This document shows, in pieces, positions 1 to 6,706 of a stretch of DNA of 20,810 nt. The notes under the pieces were generated by a model. The model saw only the letters and a list, made by a program, of their open reading frames with translations. It ran no database searches and had not been told where the DNA came from. Each line of letters begins with the position of its first letter. The first letter of the stretch is position 1. Both the position numbers and the translations under genes were made by a program. Origin of the DNA: an uncultured Collinsella sp. GTDB taxonomy: Bacteria; Actinomycetota; Coriobacteriia; Coriobacteriales; Coriobacteriaceae. The DNA lies in NCBI GenBank assembly GCA_900553935.1, contig USFK01000008.1, forward strand, positions 1-20,810, in the 5' to 3' direction.

Positions 1-85
1 CCCATTGCTGCTCGAGGCTGGGGTAGAGGTGGTAGAAGCCGTCGAAAAGGCTCTTGACTACTTTCGATTGATGCTCAGTGCCCAT
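1..85 (-). pseudogene. Fragment of a distal class M-like sirtuin gene, hybrid N-terminus, runs off the window
   Basis: Bases 1-55 are identical to 3213-3267, which lie inside the intact distal sirtuin gene and encode about residues 58-76 (KSLFDGFYHLYPSLEQQW). Upstream of base 55 the identity stops abruptly. Reading on in the same minus frame gives an ATG at 85 and about ten unrelated residues (MGTEHQSKVV). The NAD-binding glycine motif of the intact gene (residues 24-34) is therefore missing. I see no clear Shine-Dalgarno before that ATG. It is most simply the surviving 3' part of a second copy of the sirtuin cassette, cut when the radical SAM block came in. The in-frame ATG could be chance. 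Confidence 0.6.
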
Positions 86-284
86 TGTATTCGCTACGAT
101 TAAACTCGGCACAGGGGATACTGGTTTTCCGTGCGAAAACGCTCATGCCGCTAAATTGAGCGACCGCCTGTACTGCAGCGGGATCATCCGCCCGAGCGAT
201 CCCTTAATCCGTCGCCCGTTGCGCCAATCGGCAGAAGCCACGCGTGGACGCTAATCGCTCGAGCGAATCGTCGTCGGTTTCCGT
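56..284. other. Non-coding left flank of the radical SAM block
   Basis: This stretch lies between the sirtuin fragment and the stop of the second radical SAM gene. It has no homology that I can see with the sirtuin cassette, so it belongs to the replacing block. I find no convincing gene, terminator or terminal inverted repeat matching the other edge near 1870-1885. Confidence 0.4.
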
Positions 285-1193
285 TTAACGATTTCTTTTT
301 CCGCTATTATCTGACCCTCGGACTTCCTCGTGATAGAAGTAGTCCACGATCACCGGATGCCCCTGCGGGACTCTGCCATAAGGCATTTCGTTGTCCACAA
401 AGGGGCAATCGTACTTCTTGGCCATTTCTTCGGCTTTTACTTCAAGCGCTTCAAAATAGCTACGGTTGCGCTTATTATAGATCTCATCGTAAAGCGGTAC
501 GAGATTGGGATGTTTCTCGGCGATATAATCCAGGATCGCTTTTTTGAAACCACCCCGAAGATTGAGATTTTCGAGCCAAAACAAATCGCACCGATCCTTT
601 ACTCGCTCAAAAATCATCTCAAAATCCGTGATGCCGGGAAATACCGGGGACACGAAGCAGACCGTACGGATACCTTCGTCATACACCTGCTTCATAGCAG
701 CGATACGACGCTCGATGCTCGACGCGGAGTCCATATCGTTCTTGAAGTTCTCATCCAGCGTGTTGATCGACCATGAAACGGTCACTCGTCCAAGCCTCTT
801 CAGCAGATCGATATCCCGTACCACAAGATCAGACTTTGTGCAGATCAGAATATCTGCATCGCTGCCAATCAGCTGCTCCAGGAGTTTCCTGGTATTCCCG
901 AATCGCTCCTCCTGTGGATTGTAGCCATCCGTCACAGAACCGATAACCACCCGCTGTCCAGCGTATTTCTTCGGATTCTTGATTTCCGGCCAATGCTTCA
1001 CATCAAGAAAGGTGCCCCATTCCTCCTTGTGTCCGGTAAAGCGCTTCATAAAGGAGGCATAGCAATACTTGCAGGCATGCGTGCAGCCTACATAGGGATT
1101 GACCGAGTAGCCGCCTACCGGCAGGCTGGACTTGGTCATGATGTTCTTTGCTTCCACCTCATTGATGAGGATTCCATCGATCACTTCCGCCAT
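285..1193 (-). CDS. Radical SAM protein, likely 'radical SAM mobile pair protein B'
   Basis: This 302-residue protein has the radical SAM 4Fe-4S signature CxxxCxxC at Cys37, Cys41 and Cys44 (GCTHACKYCYA), so it should bind S-adenosylmethionine and an iron-sulfur cluster. The N-terminal layout resembles SplB-like radical SAM proteins; the substrate is unknown. I start it at ATG 1193 because GGAGGTG lies about 8 bases upstream. An in-frame extension to 1337 is open but would overlap the preceding gene by over 150 bases. With this start the overlap is 13 bases, which suggests translational coupling. The pairing with the upstream radical SAM gene matches a two-gene set that NCBI names the radical SAM mobile pair; that assignment is from memory. 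Base composition looks lower in GC than in the flanking sirtuin genes, consistent with transfer. Confidence 0.85.
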   Translation of the reverse strand: MAEVIDGILINEVEAKNIMTKSSLPVGGYSVNPYVGCTHACKYCYASFMKRFTGHKEEWGTFLDVKHWPEIKNPKKYAGQRVVIGSVTDGYNPQEERFGNTRKLLEQLIGSDADILICTKSDLVVRDIDLLKRLGRVTVSWSINTLDENFKNDMDSASSIERRIAAMKQVYDEGIRTVCFVSPVFPGITDFEMIFERVKDRCDLFWLENLNLRGGFKKAILDYIAEKHPNLVPLYDEIYNKRNRSYFEALEVKAEEMAKKYDCPFVDNEMPYGRVPQGHPVIVDYFYHEEVRGSDNSGKRNR

Positions 1194-1870
1194 GTTCTCT
1201 GCACCTCCAGCACTCTTTCGAATTCTTCCGGCAATTCCTGAATCATGTTTTCGTCCCCTATGACAGAGACGAGGTCTTCCTTCATAAACATTGGAATGCC
1301 AAGCGCGTGCGCCTGGTCCGTCAAAGACCATGCCCACTCCGGCTCCGTATGAACCTTCCTGCTCTGCGCCCCGGTCATGGTACCGACGACGATCCAGTTG
1401 ATTCCGGAAAGGTCGACCGTACCGGGATCGTCGAATAGCGGCTCAAAAGTAACGAAGAAGTGATTTGCTTTGACGTTTTTCCGAAGGGCGTCGATACGCC
1501 ACAGCTCCGCTTTCCTCGTCACCGTAACGCCGAACCATGCGTTTTCCAGGTCGGTATCTAAATCCAGCAAATCGGGTCTCTTGGTCAGGAACAGGAACTG
1601 ATGCTGTGGATTCTCATGGATCTTTGCAAATACCTCGTCTCGCCATTCCAGCTTCCACCCGGAGAGATCGCTCATGCCGGTAAGGAGAAAGTTCTGCGGG
1701 CGTTTCTTTTCCATCATCTTGAGCTTGCTCGGGAAGAACGCAGGATCAGCGAAGTCGTCAATCATATGCCAACGTTTCACATTGTTACGGGCATAGCAAT
1801 ATGGACACCCCACCGTGCAGCCGATGACGATATTCATATTCTGAATCTGATTTTTGATGCAGATGCTCAT
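1181..1870 (-). CDS. Radical SAM protein, likely 'radical SAM mobile pair protein A'
   Basis: This 229-residue protein has CxxxCxxC at Cys18, Cys22 and Cys25 (GCTVGCPYCYARNN), the cluster-binding signature of radical SAM enzymes. It is short for the superfamily and begins almost directly at the cluster motif, as in DUF5131-like and related radical SAM proteins. The substrate is unknown. The ATG at 1870 overlaps the stop of a truncated sirtuin frame as ATGA, with GGTAGGCAGG just upstream as a possible ribosome site. Its 3' end overlaps the second radical SAM gene by 13 bases. Expression from the old sirtuin promoter at about 2090 is likely, since no promoter is evident between the two. Function beyond radical SAM chemistry is not inferable here. 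Confidence 0.85.
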   Translation of the reverse strand: MSICIKNQIQNMNIVIGCTVGCPYCYARNNVKRWHMIDDFADPAFFPSKLKMMEKKRPQNFLLTGMSDLSGWKLEWRDEVFAKIHENPQHQFLFLTKRPDLLDLDTDLENAWFGVTVTRKAELWRIDALRKNVKANHFFVTFEPLFDDPGTVDLSGINWIVVGTMTGAQSRKVHTEPEWAWSLTDQAHALGIPMFMKEDLVSVIGDENMIQELPEEFERVLEVQRTWRK

Positions 1871-2067
1871 AACGCCTGCCTACCTGCCTCTCCCGTAAAC
1901 ACGCAATCAGCCTCCCCCACCTTGCGGGCAAAAACCTCGATATCTTGCTTGCAAGCAGCAGGCTCGCAATCGCTCAAATCGTATGACGTGCCGCCGTTTC
2001 GATAGACGGCCCGATGGGAAAACGATCGGCTGACAAGCCCGATGCCGAGCTTCTCGCACAGGGTCAT
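1867..2067 (-). pseudogene. N-terminal remnant of the promoter-proximal sirtuin gene
   Basis: The 66 codons align with the first 60 or so residues of the intact sirtuin at 4128-5093: both have the YRxGGTxYxLSDxEP block and then FAR...EADCV. The match ends at the NAD-binding glycine loop (TGEAG here, VGGASGLSAAGG in the intact copy), after which the frame reads RQAL and stops. The ATG at 2067 has AAGGGAG upstream, so it can still be translated, but it cannot be an enzyme. Its TGA overlaps the ATG of the first radical SAM gene, so it now looks like a translated leader. The break lies at roughly 1870-1885. Confidence 0.8.
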
Positions 2068-2210
2068 CCGTGCTCCCTTTCAGCTATAAAAAACAGGTGT
2101 CTATAAACAGTATCCTTGTTGATTTTCGCAGGGGCAATGAACAAACGCGTGCACCTGTCGATAAACGAACAGCTACTGGACATTGTCAAACGACTCAGAT
2201 TGGAGAGACG
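2068..2210. promoter_or_regulatory. Divergent promoter region of the broken cassette copy
   Basis: At 143 bp this region is exactly as long as its counterpart at 5094-5236 and clearly homologous to it. It keeps the core ACAGGTGTCTATA (18-bp equivalent at 2088-2105) and a second TGTCGATAAA at 2156-2165, 58 bp from the first TGTCTATAAA at 2098-2107, the same spacing as in the intact copy. The left half of the palindrome has drifted to an A run. It should drive the truncated sirtuin and the radical SAM pair leftwards and the broken TetR gene rightwards. Confidence 0.6.
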
Positions 2211-2561
2211 ATGGGAGAAACCAAGATCGACCGCCGGCGGCGCTACACCCTCTCGGTCATACAGGAGGCGTTCTTCGCGCTGCTGGCCGAGGTCGGCTTC
2301 GCGAAGATGACGGTGGCGGACATCTGCCGCCGCGCCGAGATCAACCGGGGAACGTTCTATCTGCATTACGAGGATAAGTACGCGCTGCTCGATGCGCTTA
2401 TCGACGAGGCCCCGAGTTCGCCCATGCCCAGGAGCTGCTCAACGCCTATTCCGAAGGGGGCTTACTGGCGGTATCCGCTCTTCGCGATTCCGATAACCCA
2501 TCGTGACCTGCGATTCAGGAATACCAGCCTCCGAGCCCTCTCGTTCGGAGGCTGCGGCTAA
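2211..2561 (+). pseudogene. TetR-type regulator gene with internal frameshifting deletion
   Basis: The first 62 or so codons are nearly identical to the intact TetR protein at 5237-5788 (KIDRRRRYTLSVI, then AKMTVADICRRAEINRGTF), which covers the whole helix-turn-helix domain. After GACGAGGCC the sequence jumps to the segment corresponding to 5702 onward, removing about 265 bp (5438-5702 in the intact copy). The join lies at a short shared GAGGCC/GAGGGCCC stretch and shifts the frame, so about 50 unrelated residues follow before a TAA at 2559. The ligand-binding and dimerisation domain is lost. ATG 2211 has GGAGAG just upstream. The product could still bind DNA weakly or be inert. Confidence 0.8.
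2525..2554. terminator. Hairpin between convergent TetR remnant and sirtuin operon
   Basis: A perfect 10-bp inverted repeat (CAGCCTCCGA / TCGGAGGCTG, loop 10 bases) lies between the end of the sirtuin operon at 2590 and the TetR remnant. It is placed as expected for a bidirectional terminator, but neither side has a good T run, so it may be rho-independent only in part. Confidence 0.45.
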
Positions 2562-2589
2562 AACCTCATTGCGCGTCTACCGCTCCGCG

Positions 2590-3438
2590 TTACTCGTCGC
2601 CCGTCCGCGCCGCCGAGAGCAGGGCGCCCAAATCGGCCTGGATCGCCTCTGCCTTGCTTCCAAGCTGCAACGGAGCCGAGTCGCCCGAGATGTTTACGCT
2701 CAAAAGGTGCGCATCCGGCAGCTTCGCGGTCATGCTCCAGAACGGGAGCGTGATGATGCCGGGGGTCATCTCGCCTACGCCAAGCTCCAGCAACAGCACG
2801 CGGCGATCGCTGCGCTCGCGCACGAAGCGCTCGTATCGCCCGAGGCTCTCGCGCCAGGCCGCACCCTGCAGAAACGTGTCGTCGCGCACCCACGGCACGA
2901 GCTGCCAGCCGCAGTGCGGGCATCGGGGGACGCCCTCGCTGCGGATCTCGAACCCCGCCATGCCCGCGAGCATGCGCTCGACGTAGGGGCTCGCATCGAA
3001 GAGCTCGTCGCAGCATGGCTGCTTGCATTGAAGGTGCGCGAAGCTTCCCTGATAGTTGCAGATCCTCTCGGTGGGAAACGTCTTCTCGACTTGGGTGTCC
3101 ACATTGGTGCTCAGGATGAAGTAATCCTTATGGCCGATGAGGGACCGTAGGTCGAGATAGGGCTGCGAGGCCAGCTCGCGCAGCATGAAGTCGATGTATC
3201 GCGCATAGTATGCCCATTGCTGCTCGAGGCTGGGGTAGAGGTGGTAGAAGCCGTCGAAAAGGCTCTTAAAGCCAAATGCTCGCTGCCAGTCCTCCATTCC
3301 GGCGCGCGCCATGCCTGCGCGGTTGTAATGGTTGAACCCGGCGGCGCTCGACATGCCCGATCCGATGCCGACGATGATGGCGTCGGCATCGGCGATAAGG
3401 CTTCGAAGCCTATCTGCTGCTCTTTCTAGAGACGGCAT
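2590..3438 (-). CDS. Sirtuin, class M-like (SirTM) NAD-dependent ADP-ribosyltransferase/deacylase
   Basis: This 282-residue Sir2-fold protein has the NAD-binding loop GIGSGMSSAAG (24-34), STNVD with Asn112, and a Cys4 zinc ribbon (Cys138, Cys142, Cys173, Cys176). Where classical sirtuins have the catalytic His (HG), it has Gln130 (YQGS), followed 55 residues later by Arg185 (VRDDTF). From memory, class M sirtuins of staphylococci and streptococci use Asn, Gln and Arg with nearly the same spacing and ADP-ribosylate a lipoyl carrier protein. Protein ADP-ribosylation is therefore more likely than deacetylation, but no GcvH-like carrier, lipoate ligase or macrodomain gene is nearby. ATG 3438 has GAGGAGG upstream and overlaps the preceding gene by 13 bases. 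It is the last gene of the three-gene operon. Confidence 0.85.
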   Translation of the reverse strand: MPSLERAADRLRSLIADADAIIVGIGSGMSSAAGFNHYNRAGMARAGMEDWQRAFGFKSLFDGFYHLYPSLEQQWAYYARYIDFMLRELASQPYLDLRSLIGHKDYFILSTNVDTQVEKTFPTERICNYQGSFAHLQCKQPCCDELFDASPYVERMLAGMAGFEIRSEGVPRCPHCGWQLVPWVRDDTFLQGAAWRESLGRYERFVRERSDRRVLLLELGVGEMTPGIITLPFWSMTAKLPDAHLLSVNISGDSAPLQLGSKAEAIQADLGALLSAARTGDE

Positions 3439-4124
3439 TGGGCGACCTCCTCAAAAGCCGGTGCCATATCGCCATCAACGAGAATCGTCTCGTACGAAGC
3501 GTCGGGCGCCATGGCCTGGCTGTAGTTGAACACGATGTAGGTGGCGTGCTCGCAGGTGTTTGCAATCTGAGCGAGCACGTGCTTTATGACGCCGTTACGC
3601 AGTCCCACGCCAAGTTCGAGGATGGCGACCCTGCCGTTGCGATGGGCTTGCACAAGGCGCTCGAGCTCCTCGAGCTGGGCCGTGGCGAGGGCGTCTGGAT
3701 GGGCGAGACGCCGCTCGTCGATCGACGTGCGTATGCTCCCCTCCGTCTCGAGCACGCGCTCCTCGTCGAACCCGGCGCGCGCGAAGTGCCCGTCGATGTT
3801 GCATGTGACCACGAAGGTGTCGGCGTGCTCCGTAAGACGCCGCAGCCCGTTCATGAGCGAGCCGGGCTCATATTCGAGATACTCCTTTTGATGGAACCGC
3901 TCGGCCCATCGGCGTCGCACGCTGGCATCCGGGGAAGCGAGCCCCTGCAGTATGCAGCCGATGCCGTCTGCCTGGGCGAGGTCCCCGTACGCCTCTTGGA
4001 AATGAGCATCGGCGCAGAAAAGGTTGAGCCCCTCCGCCATGTCGAGTCCGTTGCTAGCGCCGATGATGACAAGATCCGCTTCGGCTAGCGCCCTGCCTAT
4101 GCGAACTGCTTTCGCCGTCTCCAT
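3426..4124 (-). CDS. Degenerate sirtuin-like protein (probable pseudoenzyme)
   Basis: This 232-residue protein is a shortened Sir2 homologue. It keeps a glycine loop (IGASNGLDMAEG, 21-32), CNID with Asn109, and the ELGVG segment near the C-terminus. The position of the catalytic His/Gln is Glu128 (TEGS), the zinc ribbon is absent with no Cys cluster, and the Arg-Asp-Asp-Thr-Phe motif of its neighbour is missing. It probably cannot carry out the neighbours' reaction and may be a partner, regulator or NAD-metabolite sensor; that role is inference. ATG 4124 has GGGGAGG about 6 bases upstream and lies 3 bases from the stop of the previous gene. Its end overlaps the next sirtuin by 13 bases. Tight packing implies equimolar expression of all three. 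Confidence 0.8.
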   Translation of the reverse strand: METAKAVRIGRALAEADLVIIGASNGLDMAEGLNLFCADAHFQEAYGDLAQADGIGCILQGLASPDASVRRRWAERFHQKEYLEYEPGSLMNGLRRLTEHADTFVVTCNIDGHFARAGFDEERVLETEGSIRTSIDERRLAHPDALATAQLEELERLVQAHRNGRVAILELGVGLRNGVIKHVLAQIANTCEHATYIVFNYSQAMAPDASYETILVDGDMAPAFEEVAQCRL

Positions 4125-4127
4125 GCG

Positions 4128-5093
4128 CTACCTCCCCAGCGTCTTGCGCACGTCGGCGAGCACGTCGGCGATGTCGGCGCGAACGGCGAGCCCCCGATCC
4201 TCGATCGCGCGGGGGAGAAACTGCGTCTTGTTGTTTACGGCGATGTAGCTGGCCTGCGGTAACTGCGCCGTGAGGGCCCAGAACGGCTCCTGGATAAACG
4301 CGGGCGTCATGCGGCCCACACCCAGCTCGAGGAAGAGGATCCTCTGCCGTGCGTGCGCGTCGAGCCAGTCGGACACCTTGCGGTACTGCTCCTCGTAGAG
4401 TTCGCCCTGCAGGAAGTTGCCGTAGCCGCGAACCCAGGGGAACGCCTCTGCCCCGCAGTGCGGGCAGCGCGGCACGAGCTCTGTCGGAACCTCCAGACCG
4501 TCTCCCATGGCCTCTACCATGTGGGAGACCGGCTCGACCGCGTTCCACACCTCGTCGGTGCAACAGTGGGAGCACTGAAAGAAGCGGTGGTCGCCTTGGA
4601 TCTCTGCCACTTTCTCCCAGGGGTAGAGCTTCACAAACTGCGTGTCCTGGTTGGTGGTGAGCACGAAGAAATCCTTCTCGGCGATAATGGTGTCGAGGTC
4701 CCTGTAGGGCTTGCGCAGCGGGGCGTTGAGCGTGGTGTCGAGGAAGGTGGCGAGGTATCCCCAGCGCGCCTCGGCGGTGGGCCAGCGGTAGAACGACCCC
4801 TCGAAAGCGCCCTTGAAACCGTAGCGCTCGGCGAATTTGCCGAAATGCCTGCGATAGGTTGCGTTGTCCTCGTAATAGAAGTCGCCGCCGCCCGCCGCGG
4901 AGAGCCCAGAGGCCCCGCCCACCAGCACGCAATCGGCTTCCTCGATCATGCGGGCGAAGTCCCTGATTTGCTGGTCGTAGGGCTCGGGCTCGCGGTCACT
5001 CAGCTCATAGGGCGTGCCGCCGCTGCGGTAGGCGGCCTGAAGGGAAAACGATTGGTTGGTGAGCTCGATAACGAGCTGCTCGTACAGGGTCAC
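4128..5093 (-). CDS. Sirtuin, class M-like, with N-terminal extension
   Basis: This 321-residue Sir2-fold protein has about 45 extra residues before the NAD loop (VGGASGLSAAGG, 58-69). Catalytic positions are Asn148 (TTNQD), Gln166 in place of the usual His (IQGD) and Arg222 (WVRGYG). Zinc ligands are Cys174, Cys177 or Cys178, Cys210 and Cys213. This again matches the class M pattern. The start is GTG at 5093, with AGAAGG about 7 bases upstream. The open frame extends to 5276, but that would run through the operator and into the TetR gene, and the related fragment at 2067 starts at the same aligned codon. First gene of the operon, divergent from tetR. The substrate is unknown; a lipoyl or other carrier protein is a guess by family. 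Confidence 0.85.
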   Translation of the reverse strand: MTLYEQLVIELTNQSFSLQAAYRSGGTPYELSDREPEPYDQQIRDFARMIEEADCVLVGGASGLSAAGGGDFYYEDNATYRRHFGKFAERYGFKGAFEGSFYRWPTAEARWGYLATFLDTTLNAPLRKPYRDLDTIIAEKDFFVLTTNQDTQFVKLYPWEKVAEIQGDHRFFQCSHCCTDEVWNAVEPVSHMVEAMGDGLEVPTELVPRCPHCGAEAFPWVRGYGNFLQGELYEEQYRKVSDWLDAHARQRILFLELGVGRMTPAFIQEPFWALTAQLPQASYIAVNNKTQFLPRAIEDRGLAVRADIADVLADVRKTLGR

Positions 5094-5236
5094 TGGATAC
5101 CTTCTTTCAGCTATTATAAACAGGTGTCTATAAAAAGTATCCATGTCGATTTGCTTAAGAGCAATGAACAGCTTCGGCCTGCTGTCGATAAACGAGCGTT
5201 TGCCGGGCATTGTCGAGCGTTGCAATTGGAGGGGTA
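5094..5236. promoter_or_regulatory. Divergent promoter and operator between sirtuin operon and TetR gene
   Basis: An 18-bp imperfect palindrome, TATAAACAGGTGTCTATA (5115-5132, pattern TATAnACA-GG-TGTnTATA), has the size and symmetry of a TetR operator. It overlaps a perfect leftward -10 hexamer (TATAAT on the minus strand, 5113-5118); the -35 is weak. A second TGTCGATAAA (5183-5192) repeats the right half-site (5125-5134) 58 bp away. The same two elements at the same spacing occur at 2088-2165. Binding of the neighbouring TetR protein here would repress both directions; this is inference from layout. Confidence 0.65.
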
Positions 5237-5788
5237 ATGGAAGCGGGGAAGATCGATCGTCGCCGACGCTATACACTCTCGGTCATACGGGAGGCGTTCT
5301 TCGCGCTGCTGGCCGAGGTCGGCTTCGCGAAGATGACGGTAGCGGATATCTGCCGCCGCGCCGATATCAACCGTGGCACGTTCTATCTGCACTACGAGGA
5401 CAAGTTCGCCCTGCTCGACGCGCTTATCGACGAGGCCTTGGCGGCGGTGCCGCCGCTCGAGGGAACGGAGGCGGGTGCCCTCTGCCAGCGTCCGCCGGCA
5501 AACGATGACTATTATCTGCTCTACTCGGATGACGACGCGTACGCCCGGGTGGCACAGCGCGTCGTCGAGCGCGGCGCCGAGCAGATGGTTCCCTCGATCA
5601 TGGAGGAGACTGGGCTTTCGCGCGAGGACGCCTATCTGCTCTTCGTCCACAACGTCCAGGGAAATCTCGCGGTCAACCGCCTGCTCGGTTGGAGGCGAGG
5701 GCCCGAGTTTGCCCACGCTCAGGAGCTGCTCAGCGCCTATTCCGAAGGGGGCATGCGGGCGGTATCGGCTCGTCACGATCCCCTGTAG
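5237..5788 (+). CDS. TetR-family transcriptional regulator of the sirtuin cassette
   Basis: This 183-residue protein has a typical TetR N-terminal helix-turn-helix at about residues 10-57, with the family hallmark NRGTFYLHYEDK in the recognition region. A C-terminal effector domain follows (about 70-183), with no ligand recognisable from sequence. The start is ATG 5237, preceded by GGAGGGG; a TTG at 5210 in frame is less likely. It is divergent from the three sirtuin genes across 143 bp that contain a TetR-like palindrome, so it most probably controls them and itself. A damaged paralogue sits at 2211-2561. No clear terminator follows. Confidence 0.88.
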   Translation: MEAGKIDRRRRYTLSVIREAFFALLAEVGFAKMTVADICRRADINRGTFYLHYEDKFALLDALIDEALAAVPPLEGTEAGALCQRPPANDDYYLLYSDDDAYARVAQRVVERGAEQMVPSIMEETGLSREDAYLLFVHNVQGNLAVNRLLGWRRGPEFAHAQELLSAYSEGGMRAVSARHDPL

Positions 5789-5995
5789 TTGATTTTGACC
5801 GCAGGCCATTTCAGGCAGGCGACGTTGCTATGGCCCCTCTTTGGTTTTCGATGTTGTATGAGGCAATCGCAATCGTTTTGAGCTTCTTTAGGGAACTTGA
5901 ACAAGAGATATGGTCTGCTGGCGATTGATTAACTCCATTCGTTTTGGTTACAAAAAACATGCCGCGCGCCTGCAGCATGAAGGAGAGGGAATCCT

Positions 5996-6526
5996 ATGAA
6001 AATCGTTGTATTGAGCGGCAGCCCGCGTAAGGGCGCCAATACCGACACCATGGTCGAGGCGTTTGCCGAGACCGCGCGTGAGGGCGGTAATACGGTTGAG
6101 GTCGTTCGCGTTGCCAGCAAGAAGATCGCCGGCTGCTTGGGATGCCAGTACTGCTTCGCCCATGGGGGCGTCTGCGTGCAGAAGGATGGCATGGCCAACG
6201 TGATCGAGTCGCTGAAAGATGCAGATATGGTCGTCTTTGCTTCGCCTATCTACTGGTTCGATATCACCGCGCAGGAAAAGGCCGCCATCGACCGTCTGTA
6301 CGCTTTCGGTGCCACGGGATTCCCGTTCACCAAGACGGCCCTTTTGCTCGATAGCCACAGCGAGGGCGTCTATGATGCGGCGATTGCCATGTACAAGTCC
6401 ACGTGCGCATACTGCAAGTGGGAGGACCAGGGCATTGTCACCATCAGCGGTATGACCGAGCGCGACAGCATGGCCTCCTCGCCCAAGCTGGAAGAGGTGC
6501 GAGAGCTCGCTCGCAAGCTCGCCTAA
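5996..6526 (+). CDS. Flavodoxin family protein / NADPH-dependent FMN reductase, iron-sulfur flavoprotein-like
   Basis: This 176-residue protein starts with the FMN phosphate loop SGSPRKGANT (7-16) of the flavodoxin-fold reductases. A Cys cluster follows at Cys47, Cys50, Cys53 and Cys60, ahead of DGM, similar to the cluster region of archaeal-type iron-sulfur flavoproteins, and then the ASPIYWFDIT segment that packs against the flavin. It is expected to be a cytosolic electron-transfer or quinone/FMN reductase; whether it holds an iron-sulfur cluster is open. ATG 5996 has AAGGAGAGGG upstream. It stands alone, with 207 bp before it and 180 bp after, and no obvious link to its neighbours. Confidence 0.85.
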   Translation: MKIVVLSGSPRKGANTDTMVEAFAETAREGGNTVEVVRVASKKIAGCLGCQYCFAHGGVCVQKDGMANVIESLKDADMVVFASPIYWFDITAQEKAAIDRLYAFGATGFPFTKTALLLDSHSEGVYDAAIAMYKSTCAYCKWEDQGIVTISGMTERDSMASSPKLEEVRELARKLA

Positions 6527-6706
6527 GGGCAAGAAGAGCGCATGGCAATCGGTGTTGGTGGAAATGCTTGCTGTCCTTACCGAGAGATAGGGGCGCATTC
6601 CCTCAAGCGCCGTATAGAACATTTTTTAAACGCAGAAAAATAACTGAAAACAAATTAATCCGCGTTAAAATATTGTCAAACAGAAGTTAATGAGGGAAGG
6701 TTGCGT

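Noticed and set aside
1194..1337. An N-terminal extension of the second radical SAM gene to 1337.
   Set aside because: It would overlap the first radical SAM gene deeply, and the residues look like out-of-frame translation. GGAGGTG sits before the ATG at 1193.
2590..5093. Reading the sirtuin genes as an antiphage SIR2 defence system such as ThsA or DSR.
   Set aside because: No TIR, Argonaute, SLOG or HerA-type partner is present, and the active-site pattern fits class M sirtuins better; a defence role is not excluded but has no direct support.
5830..5928. A 32-codon plus-strand frame (MAPLWFSMLYEAIAIVLSFF...) between tetR and the FMN reductase, with one hydrophobic stretch.
   Set aside because: There is no ribosome site and no other support; a chance frame is likely. 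The rest of 5789-5995 holds no feature I can support.
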